16,469 nucleotides of DNA from DASUGM01 sp036274055 (GCA_036274055.1 DASUGM010000332.1:1-16469), one strand, 5' to 3'; positions 1-8,109 are shown, counted from the stretch's first letter. Notes: a model not told the origin generated them from the letters alone. Program-made: numbers and translations.

Positions 1-8
1 GACGAGTA

Positions 9-87
9 GGCTCAAGGCTCGGGGCTCACGGCTCGCTGTCAAGACCAGCGATATGGACACCGAGCCCTGAGCCGTGAGCCCTGAGCC
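9..87. repeat. Mirrored heptamer array upstream of alaS (4x GGCTCNN / 4x NNGAGCC)
   Basis: Four consecutive heptamers of form GGCTCNN (9-36; variable pairs AA, GG, AC, GC) are followed by a 23-nt spacer and four heptamers of form NNGAGCC (60-87; variable pairs CC, CT, GT, CT). The two halves are reverse complements: 9-35 against 61-87 match at 23 of 27 positions, so a large hairpin is possible. The array ends 6 nt before the alaS ATG and so occupies the place where a ribosome binding site would be expected. The five-base core is invariant while two bases vary in each unit. Function is unknown. Confidence 0.85.
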
Positions 88-93
88 AGTACA

Positions 94-2766
94 ATGTCAG
101 ACCGCATGACCGCCGCTGACATCCGCCAGAGCTTTCTCGACTACTTCGCGCGCCACGGCCACCGCGTCGTCCGCTCGTCCTCGCTCGTGCCCGGCGACGA
201 TCCGACGCTGCTGTTCACCAACGCCGGGATGAATCAGTTCAAGGACGTGTTCCTCGGCAAGGAGCGTCGCGACTACACGCGCGCGGCGACGGTGCAGAAG
301 TGCATGCGGGTCAGCGGCAAGCACAACGACCTCGACAACGTCGGGCCGTCGCTGCGGCATCACACCTTCTTCGAGATGCTCGGCAATTTCTCGTTCGGCG
401 ACTACTTCAAGGCCGACGCGCTGCCGTTTGCGTGGGAATTGCTGACGAGCGTCTGGAAGCTCGACCAAGACCGCCTGTTCCCCAGCATTTTCAAGGGCGA
501 GAGCGGCATCCCGCGCGACGACGAGTCGTACGCGGCGTGGCTGAAGCTGGTCCCGAAGGACCGCATTCACGAGCTCGGCCTGTCGGACAACTTCTGGTCG
601 ATGGGCGACACCGGCCCGTGCGGGCGCTGCTCGGAGATTTACTACTTCCGCGGCGATCAGATCCCGTGCGACGAACAAGTCTGCCGCACGCTCGAGTGCA
701 GTTGCGACCGCTACGTCGAGATCTGGAACAACGTATTCATGGAATTCGACCGCCAGGCCGACGGGACGCTGAATCCCCTGCCGGCGCTGTGCGTCGACAC
801 CGGCATGGGGCTCGAGCGCGCGACCTCGGTGATCCAGGGCAAGCTCGCGACCTACGACACCGATTTGTTCACGCCGATCCTGGCGGCGATCGGCCGCGTC
901 GCCGGCAGGACCTACACCGCCAGCACCGAGACCGGCGATCATCCGGACGTCTCGATGCGGGTCATCGCCGACCATCTCCGGGCGATGACCTTCCTGATCG
1001 CCGATGGCGTGCTGCCGTCGAATGAATGGCGCGGCTACGTGCTGCGCAAGATCATGCGCCGCGCGATGCGGCACGGCAAGAAACTCGGCATCACCGAGCC
1101 CTTCCTGCATTCGCTCGTCGCCGTCGTCGTCGGCGAGATGGGCCAGGCCTACCCGGAACTGAAAACCAACCAGTCTTCCATCGAGCGCACGGTGCGATCG
1201 GAAGAGGACCGCTTTGACGCGGTGTTGACGTCGGGCCTGCCGAAGCTCGAGGAATTGATCGATCGCGCGGCCAGGTCGGGATCGAAGACGGTCTCCGGCG
1301 ACGACGTCTTCCGGCTCTACGACTCGCTCGGCGTGCCGCTCGACTTCGCCGAAGATTTGGCCGGGCAGCGCGGCGTGCGCGTCGATCGCGAGGGGTTCGA
1401 ACGGGCGATGGGCGCGCAGCGCGATCGCGCGCGGGCGGCGACGAAGTTCAAGGTCACGGGCAGCGTCAGCCTGCCGGAATTCGACGACAAGTTCGTTGGC
1501 TACGACAGCACCGAATCGTCAGCGAGGATCCTGCACCTGACCGACGAGACGTTGAAGCCGATCTCGACGCTCGAGACCGGCGCCACCGGCGGCGTGCTGC
1601 TCGATCAGACGCCGTTCTACGTGGAAGCCGGCGGACAGGTGTCCGATCGCGGCCGGCTGACGTGGGACGGCGGCGAAGCGACGGTCAACGACGTCAGCAA
1701 GAAATTCGGCAAGACGCGCGTGCATCTGGTGACGATCGAGAAGGGCGCGTTGAAGGTCGGCGACGCCGTGACCGCAACAGTGGACGCCACGACTCGCGAC
1801 GCGACGCGTCGCCATCACACTGCGACGCATCTCCTGCATGCTGCGCTTCGCGGGAAGCTCGGCAGCCACGTGCGGCAGGCGGGCTCGCTGGTGGCGCCGG
1901 ATCGTCTGCGCTTCGACTTCGCGCACTTCCAGCCGGTCACCGAGGACGAGCGCCGCGCCATCGAACGTGACGTCAACGAGCAGGTCTATCGCAACACGCC
2001 GGTGACCACGGCCGTCCGCGACACCGAAGAAGCGATGAAATCCGGAGCGATGGCGCTGTTCGGCGAGAAGTACGGCGACAAGGTTCGCGTCGTGTCGGTC
2101 GGCACCTACAGCGTCGAGTTGTGCGGCGGCACCCACGTGCGCGCGACCGGCGACATCGGGCCGTTCGTGATCACCGAGGAGGCCGGCGTCGCCGCCGGTG
2201 TCCGCCGAATCGAGGCACTGACCGGCGGCGCGGCGGTGGACTACCTGCAGCAGCGCGAAGAGTCGCTGGGCCGGGCGTTGTCGGCGTTGAATGTGCCAGC
2301 CGATCACGCCGTCGAGGCCATCACCAAGCTGCAAGCGGAGAGCAAGCGTCTGGCGCGCGAGAACGAGCAGCTGAAAATGAAACTCGCGCTCGGCGGTGGC
2401 GGCGGCGGGTCAGCGCCGGCGGACGAAACCATCGCCATCGGCGATGCCAAGCTGATCGCACGCAAGGTCGCCGGGCTGGAGAAGACCGCATTGCGCGCGC
2501 TCTCCGATTCGCTCCGCGACCGCGCCGGCCGCGGCGTCGTCGTCCTCGCTGCGGAGAACGACGGCAAAGTGCAGTTGCTGGTGTCGGTCACCAAGGACCT
2601 GACCGATCGCGTCAAAGCCGGCGCGCTCGTGAAGGAACTGGCGCCGATCGTCGGCGGTGGCGGCGGTGGCCGTCCAGACTTCGCCGAAGCCGGCGGCAAG
2701 GATGCGTCGAAGATCGACGCGATGCTCGCGAGGGCGGAGGAGCTGGTGAGGGCCGCGCTCGGTTGA
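94..2766 (+). CDS. alaS: Alanine--tRNA ligase (AlaRS)
   Basis: Cytoplasmic class II synthetase that charges tRNA-Ala with alanine and clears mischarged serine or glycine. At 890 aa it is close to the usual length of about 875. Catalytic-core blocks are visible: FTNAGMNQF at 41-49 and RHHTFFEMLGNFSFGDYF at 88-105. The editing-domain metal motifs are H575-TAT-H579 and C677-GGT-H681. A short Lys/Glu-rich helix (about 735-766) and a six-glycine stretch (767-772) lead into the C-terminal DHHA1 domain (about 778-890), which has a second six-glycine stretch near its end. Between the core motifs is a cysteine-rich segment (C176, C179, C192, C197, C202, C204), which is unusual compared with E. coli AlaRS. 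ATG at 94 was chosen because it opens the family N-terminus; ATG at 106 is an in-frame alternative. No Shine-Dalgarno is seen, since the heptamer array ends 6 nt upstream. Confidence 0.98.
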   Translation: MSDRMTAADIRQSFLDYFARHGHRVVRSSSLVPGDDPTLLFTNAGMNQFKDVFLGKERRDYTRAATVQKCMRVSGKHNDLDNVGPSLRHHTFFEMLGNFSFGDYFKADALPFAWELLTSVWKLDQDRLFPSIFKGESGIPRDDESYAAWLKLVPKDRIHELGLSDNFWSMGDTGPCGRCSEIYYFRGDQIPCDEQVCRTLECSCDRYVEIWNNVFMEFDRQADGTLNPLPALCVDTGMGLERATSVIQGKLATYDTDLFTPILAAIGRVAGRTYTASTETGDHPDVSMRVIADHLRAMTFLIADGVLPSNEWRGYVLRKIMRRAMRHGKKLGITEPFLHSLVAVVVGEMGQAYPELKTNQSSIERTVRSEEDRFDAVLTSGLPKLEELIDRAARSGSKTVSGDDVFRLYDSLGVPLDFAEDLAGQRGVRVDREGFERAMGAQRDRARAATKFKVTGSVSLPEFDDKFVGYDSTESSARILHLTDETLKPISTLETGATGGVLLDQTPFYVEAGGQVSDRGRLTWDGGEATVNDVSKKFGKTRVHLVTIEKGALKVGDAVTATVDATTRDATRRHHTATHLLHAALRGKLGSHVRQAGSLVAPDRLRFDFAHFQPVTEDERRAIERDVNEQVYRNTPVTTAVRDTEEAMKSGAMALFGEKYGDKVRVVSVGTYSVELCGGTHVRATGDIGPFVITEEAGVAAGVRRIEALTGGAAVDYLQQREESLGRALSALNVPADHAVEAITKLQAESKRLARENEQLKMKLALGGGGGGSAPADETIAIGDAKLIARKVAGLEKTALRALSDSLRDRAGRGVVVLAAENDGKVQLLVSVTKDLTDRVKAGALVKELAPIVGGGGGGRPDFAEAGGKDASKIDAMLARAEELVRAALG

Positions 2767-2776
2767 CGAGGCCTCG

Positions 2777-2857
2777 TCTTGGGCCTTGGGCCTTGGGTCT
2801 TGGGTCCTGCTAGGGCCCAGGGCCTAGTGCCTAGCGCCTAGGGCCCGATCCAGGGCC
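2777..2857. repeat. Degenerate heptamer array between alaS and the beta-barrel gene
   Basis: Four tandem heptamers of form YCTTGGG (2777-2804) are followed by TCCTGC and then five heptamers of form YAGNGCC (2811-2845), with one further copy at 2851-2857. The second half partly complements the first, so an imperfect hairpin can form. The array starts 10 nt after the alaS stop and its last copy touches the stop codon of the minus-strand gene, so it fills the convergent gap. It could act as a bidirectional transcription barrier, but no T-tract follows on either strand. Confidence 0.75.
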
Positions 2858-3441
2858 TATCTGATTCTGTATCCCAACGTCGCTTGAAGCGTGTTCAGCT
2901 TGCCCGCCGACCCGCCGTCAAGCGTGTTGTACGCGCCGCTCAGCCCGAACGTGTAGCGCACGTCGACGCTCCACAGTCCAGTGATCTGGACGTCGCCGCC
3001 GACGACGATTCCCCCGGTCACGCTTTTCAACGCGTCTTTGATATCTGTTGACGACTCGTCGCCGACTTTCTCGCTCGCGGCGAGACGAAACCCGGCGACG
3101 CCGCCGCCGAAGACCTGCGCGGTGCGTCCCGCGGCGCTCTTCCAGAGGCCGTAACGGATCAGCGCCGGGACCTCGAGGTACCAGATGTGGTCCTCGATCA
3201 GATTCGTGGAAAACGAAATCCGCTTCTGCGCGAACAGTCCCTCGACCTGGAGGGTCGTCCGCCCGGTTCCAAATCTCACGGCGACGCCGCCCACGAACCC
3301 CGGCTCCGCCGACGTGTCGGTCTCATCGAAGGACGCGTTGGTGAAATCGACGCCGCCGCGCGCAATCACGGCCTGAGCCGCCGCCGGCGTGGCGCAGCCG
3401 AGCGTCGCCAGGAGCAGAAGTGCGAATCGGAGCCGATACAT
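2857..3441 (-). CDS. Outer-membrane beta-barrel (porin-like) protein
   Basis: The 194-aa product begins with a classical signal peptide: MYRLR, a Leu/Ala-rich core, and a probable signal peptidase I site after the AAA around residue 22. The mature part alternates polar and hydrophobic residues in short beta-strand-like runs (for example VGGVAVRFG, TLQVEGLFAQ, WSVDVRYTFGLSG) and ends in NTLQATLGYRIR, an amphipathic last strand typical of small eight-stranded outer-membrane barrels. The frame stays open further upstream, but ATG at 3441 is chosen because it starts the signal peptide and lies just outside the divergent palindrome shared with padR. Substrate and role are unknown. Divergence from padR and the permease suggests common regulation (inference). 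Cys16 sits in TLGC, a poor lipobox, so a lipoprotein is less likely. Confidence 0.78.
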   Translation of the reverse strand: MYRLRFALLLLATLGCATPAAAQAVIARGGVDFTNASFDETDTSAEPGFVGGVAVRFGTGRTTLQVEGLFAQKRISFSTNLIEDHIWYLEVPALIRYGLWKSAAGRTAQVFGGGVAGFRLAASEKVGDESSTDIKDALKSVTGGIVVGGDVQITGLWSVDVRYTFGLSGAYNTLDGGSAGKLNTLQATLGYRIR

Positions 3442-3460
3442 GCGAAAACTATACTTCTGT

Positions 3461-3488
3461 GTCAATTCTTGATATATCAATTCGTGAC
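3461..3488. promoter_or_regulatory. Palindromic operator in the divergent barrel/padR promoter region
   Basis: The 12-bp perfect palindrome TTGATATATCAA (3469-3480) is flanked at equal distance by GTCA (3461-3464) and TGAC (3485-3488), giving a symmetric GTCA-N4-TTGATATATCAA-N4-TGAC site. This AT-rich dyad stands out in GC-rich DNA. It lies 19 nt upstream of the barrel ATG and 1 nt upstream of the padR ATG. PadR proteins are winged-helix dimers that usually repress their own promoter through such dyads, so PadR is the likely ligand (inference). A TATAGT (minus strand, 3453-3448) and a TATACT (plus strand, 3450-3455) nearby are possible -10 boxes, but no well-spaced -35 fits either. Confidence 0.65.
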
Positions 3489-3489
3489 T

Positions 3490-3840
3490 ATGAAGGCGCC
3501 AACCGACTCGGTGCTGCCCCTTTCCCCCGCCGTCTTTCACATCCTGCTGGCGTTGGCCGACGACGACCGCCATGGCTACGCGATCATGCGCGACGTCGAG
3601 GAGCGCACCGGTGGCGTAATCCGGATCGGGCCGGGAATGCTGTACGGATCGATCAAGTGGCTGGTCGCGGACGGCTACCTGGAAGAGTCGCCGCGGCGCC
3701 CGCGGACCGGCGATGACGAGCGCCGGCGCTATTACCACCTCACCGCCAGCGGCCGCGACCTGCTCAAGGCGGAGGCGGCGCGGCTGGAAGCCGCCGTCGG
3801 ACTCGCGCGGGCCAGGCGGATCCTGCCCCGGAAGGCGTGA
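3490..3840 (+). CDS. PadR-family transcriptional regulator
   Basis: Short 116-aa winged-helix repressor. The family core is clear: LSPAVFHILLALADDDRHGYAIMRDVEERTG (about residues 11-41), then IGPGMLYGSIKWLVADGYLEE, the DNA-recognition helix region that reads GTLYxxLxRLxxxGLIEE in classical members, then the wing strand RRRYYHLTASGRDLL and a C-terminal helix. The reading frame extends upstream, but the PadR fold begins at ATG 3490; GTG 3484 is a possible alternative and would overlap the operator. No Shine-Dalgarno is present, so translation may be leaderless or weak. The next gene starts 1 nt after its stop, so the two are almost certainly co-transcribed. PadR next to an ADOP permease is a recurrent pairing in Acidobacteriota. 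The inducer is unknown. Confidence 0.93.
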   Translation: MKAPTDSVLPLSPAVFHILLALADDDRHGYAIMRDVEERTGGVIRIGPGMLYGSIKWLVADGYLEESPRRPRTGDDERRRYYHLTASGRDLLKAEAARLEAAVGLARARRILPRKA

Positions 3841-3841
3841 G

Positions 3842-6517
3842 ATGCGCCGCCTGATCAAACGCGCGTTTCTACTCGCCTACCCACGTCACCTCCGTCACGC
3901 GTACGGCGACGACATCCTGCTCGCGATCGGCGAAGACCTGAAACGGCGGCGTGGCCCGCGGGGACGCCTCGGCTGGTTCGGACGCACCATCGCCGATGCC
4001 GCGGCCAGCTGGCGGCCCCGCCAGCCGCGGCCGCAGATTCCCTTGCCTGAGCCGGGCGGTCCGATGAGCAGCCTGGGGTCCGACCTGCGCTCCGCCCTGC
4101 GCCTGTTCACGCACGCTCCGGCATTTGCAGCTGGGGCGGTGTTGACGCTGAGCCTCGGCATCGGCGCGACGACGGCCATCTTCAGCCTCGCCGACGCGAG
4201 CCTGCTCCACCCGCTGTCCGTGCCCGGCGCGGATCGCATCGTCGTCAACAACTTCACCTGGTCGTATCTCGATTTTCGCGATCTGGCGCGGCAGACCACG
4301 TCGTTCGACGACACGGCGGCGTGGACGGGTTTCGGCGGCGCACTCGAATACCGCGGCACCACGCATCCGCTGCAGGGCGCGGTGTGCAGCGGCTCCTACA
4401 CGCGGTTGCTGGGCGTCACCGCGCTCGCCGGCCGCGTCCTCGACGAGCGCGACGATCAGGCGGGCGCGCCGTTGGCAATCATGATCTCGGAGGGCGTCTG
4501 GAATCGCATCTTCGGCCGCGATCCGTCGGTCGTCGGCTCGACCGTCCAAATCAACCGCCGACCGGCCACGGTGGTCGGCATCACTCCGGCTTCGTTCCGC
4601 GGCGCGTCGCTGACGCTCAAGACCGAGGTGCTCGTGCCGCTCGCCGTCCTGCCGGAAGTGTCCGCCGGTTTCCTGGCGCGGCCGGACATCTTCACGAGCC
4701 GGACGACGACGTGGCTGCAGGTCGGCGGCCGGCTGAAGGCGGGGACGCAGGTTGAAAGCGCGGAAACCGAAACCAATGCCATCTACAAGCAGTCGCATCC
4801 CAAACACGACGTCAACAACCCGCGCGATCGATACGTCCTCGTGCCGCTCCTGACGCGTGCGACCGGCCTCGACCGCTCGACCGACCTGCGCACGTTCATC
4901 CTGATTCTCGGCGGCGCGACGCTGGTGACGATGCTGCTCGCGTGCGCCACCGTCGCGAATCTGCTGCTGGTGCGCGCCGATCGGCGCGAGCGTGAGCTCG
5001 CCGTCCGCGCGGCCCTCGGCGCCGGGCGGTGGCGCATGGCGCGGCTGATGATGACCGAGAGCGTGTGTCTCGGCGTGGCCGGCGCCCTCGGCGGCGTGCT
5101 CGTCGCGCGCGGCGCGCTGTCGCTGCTGGCGTCGTTCACGCTGCCCGGTGACATCCGCGTGGCGGACCTCGAATTTGCGGTCAACCGGTTGGTGCTGTTC
5201 GTGTCCGTCGGTCTGGGCATCGCCACCAGCGCGCTGTTCGGCGTGGCGCCGCTGTGGCGTGTGTCGCGGATGGACGTGACCTCGGCGCTGCGCGGCAGCC
5301 AGGGCCACTCACCCCGACAACCTCTGCGCACGACGCTCGTCACCATGCAGGTGGCGCTGTGCGTGATGCTGCTCGGCGGCGGCTTCGCCTTCGGGCGCGC
5401 GGTCCAGCGCGCCTTCGCACTCGACCTGGGCTTCGACACGCAGCACCCGGCGATCGTCACGCCGCGCTGGTCGCTGCTGCGCTACTCGCGCGCGCAGATT
5501 CTCGACGTCCAAACGCGCACGCTCGCCGCGGCCGCGGCCGCGCCGTGGGTCGAGGCCGCCGGCTTCGCTGGCCTCCGTCCGCTCAGCGGCCGGTTGACGA
5601 TGGACTTCGACGTGCCCGGGTTCACGCCGGAAAAAATCGAAGACAGCGACGCGGACGTCACGCCCGTCTCGAGCGGATATCTGGAAGCGGTGCGCATCCC
5701 GCTGCGCGCCGGCCGCACGTTCACCACCGCGGACACGGAGACGTCGCCGCACGTGGCGGTGATCAGCGAGGCGCTGGCCCGGCGGTTCTGGCCCAACGGC
5801 AACGCCGTCGGCGCGCGGTTCTACCCGCACGACGCGGCGGCGACGCCCGAGCAGAAAGCCGGCAGCGTCCTGACCGTCGTCGGCGTCGTCGGCGACATCC
5901 GCCGTGGACTCGAGCGCGATGCCGATCCGATGGTCTATCTGCCCAACGTGCAGTTCAAGAGCGCCTTCGATTTCGCCGACGCGCACCTGTTCGTCAGGGC
6001 CAAGACGCTGCCGTCGGAGGCCGCGGCCAAGGAAGCCGTGGCGCTGCTGAAGCAGGTCGATCCGCGGCTGCCGATTGCCGCCGCGATGACGATGCAGGAG
6101 CACATCGGCGACGCCGCGATGGTGCACCGACTGGGATTCACGCTCTTCGCGCTTTTTGCCGGCCTGGCGGTCGTGCTCACGGCGATCGGCGTCTATGCCG
6201 TCGTGGCGTTTGCCGTGGCGCGGCGGACGCGCGAGATCGGGATTCGCATGGCGCTGGGCGCGCGCGCGTCGACGGTGCTCGGCCTGGTGCTTCGTCAGGG
6301 CGCCGGCCCCGTGGTCGGGGGCCTTGTCCTCGGGTTGGCGGGCTACTGGCTGAGCAGCGGCGCCCTGCGGCGCTTTCTGCTGTCGCTGCCGGCATTCGAC
6401 GGCCGGCTGGCCGCCGCGATCACAATGATGATCGGACTGATTGCGGCGGTCGCGCTAGTGCTGCCGCTGCGGCGGGCGTTGCGCGTGGATCCGATGAGGA
6501 CGCTCAGGAGTGAATAG
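3842..6517 (+). CDS. ADOP-family ABC transporter permease (MacB/FtsX-like, duplicated)
   Basis: Inner-membrane protein of 891 aa with the tandem architecture of acidobacterial duplicated orphan permeases. It has an N-terminal cytoplasmic helical leader (1-75, beginning MRRLIKRAFLLAYPRHLRHAYGDD). Transmembrane segment 1 is near 94-116 (GAVLTLSLGIGATTAIFSL). A periplasmic MacB_PCD-type domain follows, then the first FtsX block (about 350-470, including the ELAVRAALGAGRWRMARL coupling helix). A second half starts near 494 (LVTMQVALCVMLLGGG) with another periplasmic domain and a final FtsX block (about 759-891, with EIGIRMALGARASTVLGLVL) ending in DPMRTLRSE. No ATPase is encoded nearby, as usual for ADOPs. 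Start: ATG 3842, preceded by GGAAGG with 6-nt spacing inside the end of padR; ATG 4064 is a weaker alternative. Likely role: mechanotransmission or export of peptides, lipids or drugs; substrate unknown. Confidence 0.93.
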   Translation: MRRLIKRAFLLAYPRHLRHAYGDDILLAIGEDLKRRRGPRGRLGWFGRTIADAAASWRPRQPRPQIPLPEPGGPMSSLGSDLRSALRLFTHAPAFAAGAVLTLSLGIGATTAIFSLADASLLHPLSVPGADRIVVNNFTWSYLDFRDLARQTTSFDDTAAWTGFGGALEYRGTTHPLQGAVCSGSYTRLLGVTALAGRVLDERDDQAGAPLAIMISEGVWNRIFGRDPSVVGSTVQINRRPATVVGITPASFRGASLTLKTEVLVPLAVLPEVSAGFLARPDIFTSRTTTWLQVGGRLKAGTQVESAETETNAIYKQSHPKHDVNNPRDRYVLVPLLTRATGLDRSTDLRTFILILGGATLVTMLLACATVANLLLVRADRRERELAVRAALGAGRWRMARLMMTESVCLGVAGALGGVLVARGALSLLASFTLPGDIRVADLEFAVNRLVLFVSVGLGIATSALFGVAPLWRVSRMDVTSALRGSQGHSPRQPLRTTLVTMQVALCVMLLGGGFAFGRAVQRAFALDLGFDTQHPAIVTPRWSLLRYSRAQILDVQTRTLAAAAAAPWVEAAGFAGLRPLSGRLTMDFDVPGFTPEKIEDSDADVTPVSSGYLEAVRIPLRAGRTFTTADTETSPHVAVISEALARRFWPNGNAVGARFYPHDAAATPEQKAGSVLTVVGVVGDIRRGLERDADPMVYLPNVQFKSAFDFADAHLFVRAKTLPSEAAAKEAVALLKQVDPRLPIAAAMTMQEHIGDAAMVHRLGFTLFALFAGLAVVLTAIGVYAVVAFAVARRTREIGIRMALGARASTVLGLVLRQGAGPVVGGLVLGLAGYWLSSGALRRFLLSLPAFDGRLAAAITMMIGLIAAVALVLPLRRALRVDPMRTLRSE

Positions 6518-8109
6518 GCTGCGGGCTTGCCGACGTTGTCGGCCCAGTGCAATTCCCGCCTATTTCTTGGAAATTCGCCGGCCAGGTTGGCGGCGTGATA
6601 CGCGAACGACGCGAACACGATCGCATTCTGCTTGAGGTCCTGCTCGCGCACGCGCTCGTACAGATCGGCGTTGGTGTGGTGTTCGCGCACGTCGTAATCG
6701 ACGTAGTCCTGCACCGGCGTAAACCCGGGAATCCCGACGGCGATGAAGCTGAGATGATCGGTGTTCCCGATGCCCTGTCTGACATTGCGGACGGCGCCCA
6801 GATCCTTGAACGGCGCCAGCCAGGCGTCGAACAACGCGCGCGCGCCGGCGTTGTTCTCCGAGTACCAGCCGAAGATCGGACCCGAACCGGGGTCGATGTT
6901 GAAGTACGCGGTGATGCGATTGCGCTCGGCGGCGTTGGCGTCGCCGGTCAGCCGATCGCGGACGTAGGCTTTAGATCCGAGCAGGCCTTCCTCCTCACCG
7001 CCCCATAGCGCGAGACGGATTGTGCGTTTGGGCCGGGCATCGATGGCTTTCAAGATCCGCGCGGCTTCGATGATCGCGGCGACGCCGTCGGCGTTGTCGG
7101 TCGCGCCGGTGCCGGTGTGCCACGAGTCGAGGTGGGCGCCGAGCATCACGACGTCGTGCTTCAGCGTCGGGTCGCTGCCGGGGAACTCGGCGATCACGTT
7201 GTAAGACTGGCGGTCGTCGAGCAGTCGGGTTTTGACGTTGACGCGCAGTTTCACCGCCGTGCCGCGCGCGATCAGCCGCGCGATCATGTTGTAGTGTTCG
7301 CCGGCGAGCACGACCTTCGGCAGCGGATCGTCCGGATTTTCCCGCGAGGCTGCCTGCACGAAGACCGTGCCGTGCAACCCGCGGCTCGGGCGGATCAGGA
7401 CGGCCGCGCCGCTCGACCGCAGCGCGGCGGTGATGCGCTGCGCGTCGGTGGGCACGCCGCCGGCCCGGTTACCGCGGCCGCCCCCAGCCGCGCGGCCAGT
7501 GCCTGCTGCCGCAGCCGCAGGCACCGGATCCTTGTCGGGATCGATGGACGTCGGCTGTACGCGATCGGTCGCAATGAAATTGGTGACCAGCGGCGCCTGC
7601 AGTACCGCCGCGCCCTTCAACTGCGTCGCCATCGCTTCGATCTGATCCGCCGTCTTGCCGGCGATATGCAGCGCCGGCACCACCAACTCGCCCGACGTAG
7701 ACGGGCTCCAGGCTTCGGGATAGCCAATCAGCGGCATGTAGCGCGGCTCGACCATCTCGATGGTGAGCTTGTCGAACGCCCAACCTCGTCCGAAGTCCCA
7801 GCTCTCGAGACGCGCATTGGTCGCGCCGGCCTTCTCTAGCGCGCCGCGCGCCCAGTCCGCCGCGCGCTTGTACTCCGGCGACCCCGCCAGCCGCGGACCG
7901 ATGTCATCGACGAGCGTGCTGAACATCGACAGCACCTGCGACCGATTCAGGCCCTCGTCGCGAATCTTCGCGTTCAGTGCCGCGTCGACCGCGACGGGCG
8001 CCTGACGGGCCTGCAGCGGGAAGACACACACGAGACTCAGGACAGCGAGACTCAGGACACTTCGAAGAAAAGAATTGTGCACGCCCTTCATGCGCTTCAT
8101 GCCCTTCAT
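6343..8109 (-). CDS. Secreted M28-family zinc aminopeptidase
   Basis: 588-aa exopeptidase with an N-terminal signal peptide (hydrophobic core about 15-31, cleavage near QARQA). A protease-associated-type region (about 140-300) contains an Ala/Gly-rich loop at 198-218. The M28 di-zinc domain has H326 (GAHLDSW), D338 (TDNADG), E372/E373 (WGGEEEGLLG), D406 (NIDPGSG) and H477/H478 (REHHTNADLYERV). It likely releases N-terminal amino acids outside the cytoplasm. It lies 28 nt after the M14 gene on the same strand, so the two probably form an operon. The start is uncertain: ATGs at residues 1, 4 and 7 lie in a 9-nt tandem repeat, with an AGAG upstream of the first. Recognisable homology appears to end near residue 513. 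The last 57 codons are antisense to the 3' end of the permease and look non-homologous, so a lost stop codon is possible. Confidence 0.92.
   Translation of the reverse strand: MKGMKRMKGVHNSFLRSVLSLAVLSLVCVFPLQARQAPVAVDAALNAKIRDEGLNRSQVLSMFSTLVDDIGPRLAGSPEYKRAADWARGALEKAGATNARLESWDFGRGWAFDKLTIEMVEPRYMPLIGYPEAWSPSTSGELVVPALHIAGKTADQIEAMATQLKGAAVLQAPLVTNFIATDRVQPTSIDPDKDPVPAAAAAGTGRAAGGGRGNRAGGVPTDAQRITAALRSSGAAVLIRPSRGLHGTVFVQAASRENPDDPLPKVVLAGEHYNMIARLIARGTAVKLRVNVKTRLLDDRQSYNVIAEFPGSDPTLKHDVVMLGAHLDSWHTGTGATDNADGVAAIIEAARILKAIDARPKRTIRLALWGGEEEGLLGSKAYVRDRLTGDANAAERNRITAYFNIDPGSGPIFGWYSENNAGARALFDAWLAPFKDLGAVRNVRQGIGNTDHLSFIAVGIPGFTPVQDYVDYDVREHHTNADLYERVREQDLKQNAIVFASFAYHAANLAGEFPRNRRELHWADNVGKPAAYSLLSVLIGSTRNARRSGSTSATAAISPIIIVIAAASRPSNAGSDSRKRRRAPLLSQ

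Noticed and set aside
9..87. Intrinsic terminator before alaS
   Set aside because: Hairpin potential exists but no T-tract follows and the start codon is 6 nt away.
97..1110. Minus-strand open frame opposite alaS
   Set aside because: Shadow of alaS; no recognisable motif.
3187..3489. Upstream extension of the padR frame
   Set aside because: It would run antisense through the barrel gene's signal peptide and the operator; the PadR fold starts at ATG 3490.
3442..3858. Upstream extension of the barrel-protein frame
   Set aside because: It reads antisense of padR; the signal peptide begins at ATG 3441.
3869..5308. Long minus-strand open frame opposite the permease
   Set aside because: Arg/His/Gln-rich composition with no domain; the plus strand has convincing FtsX/MacB segments.
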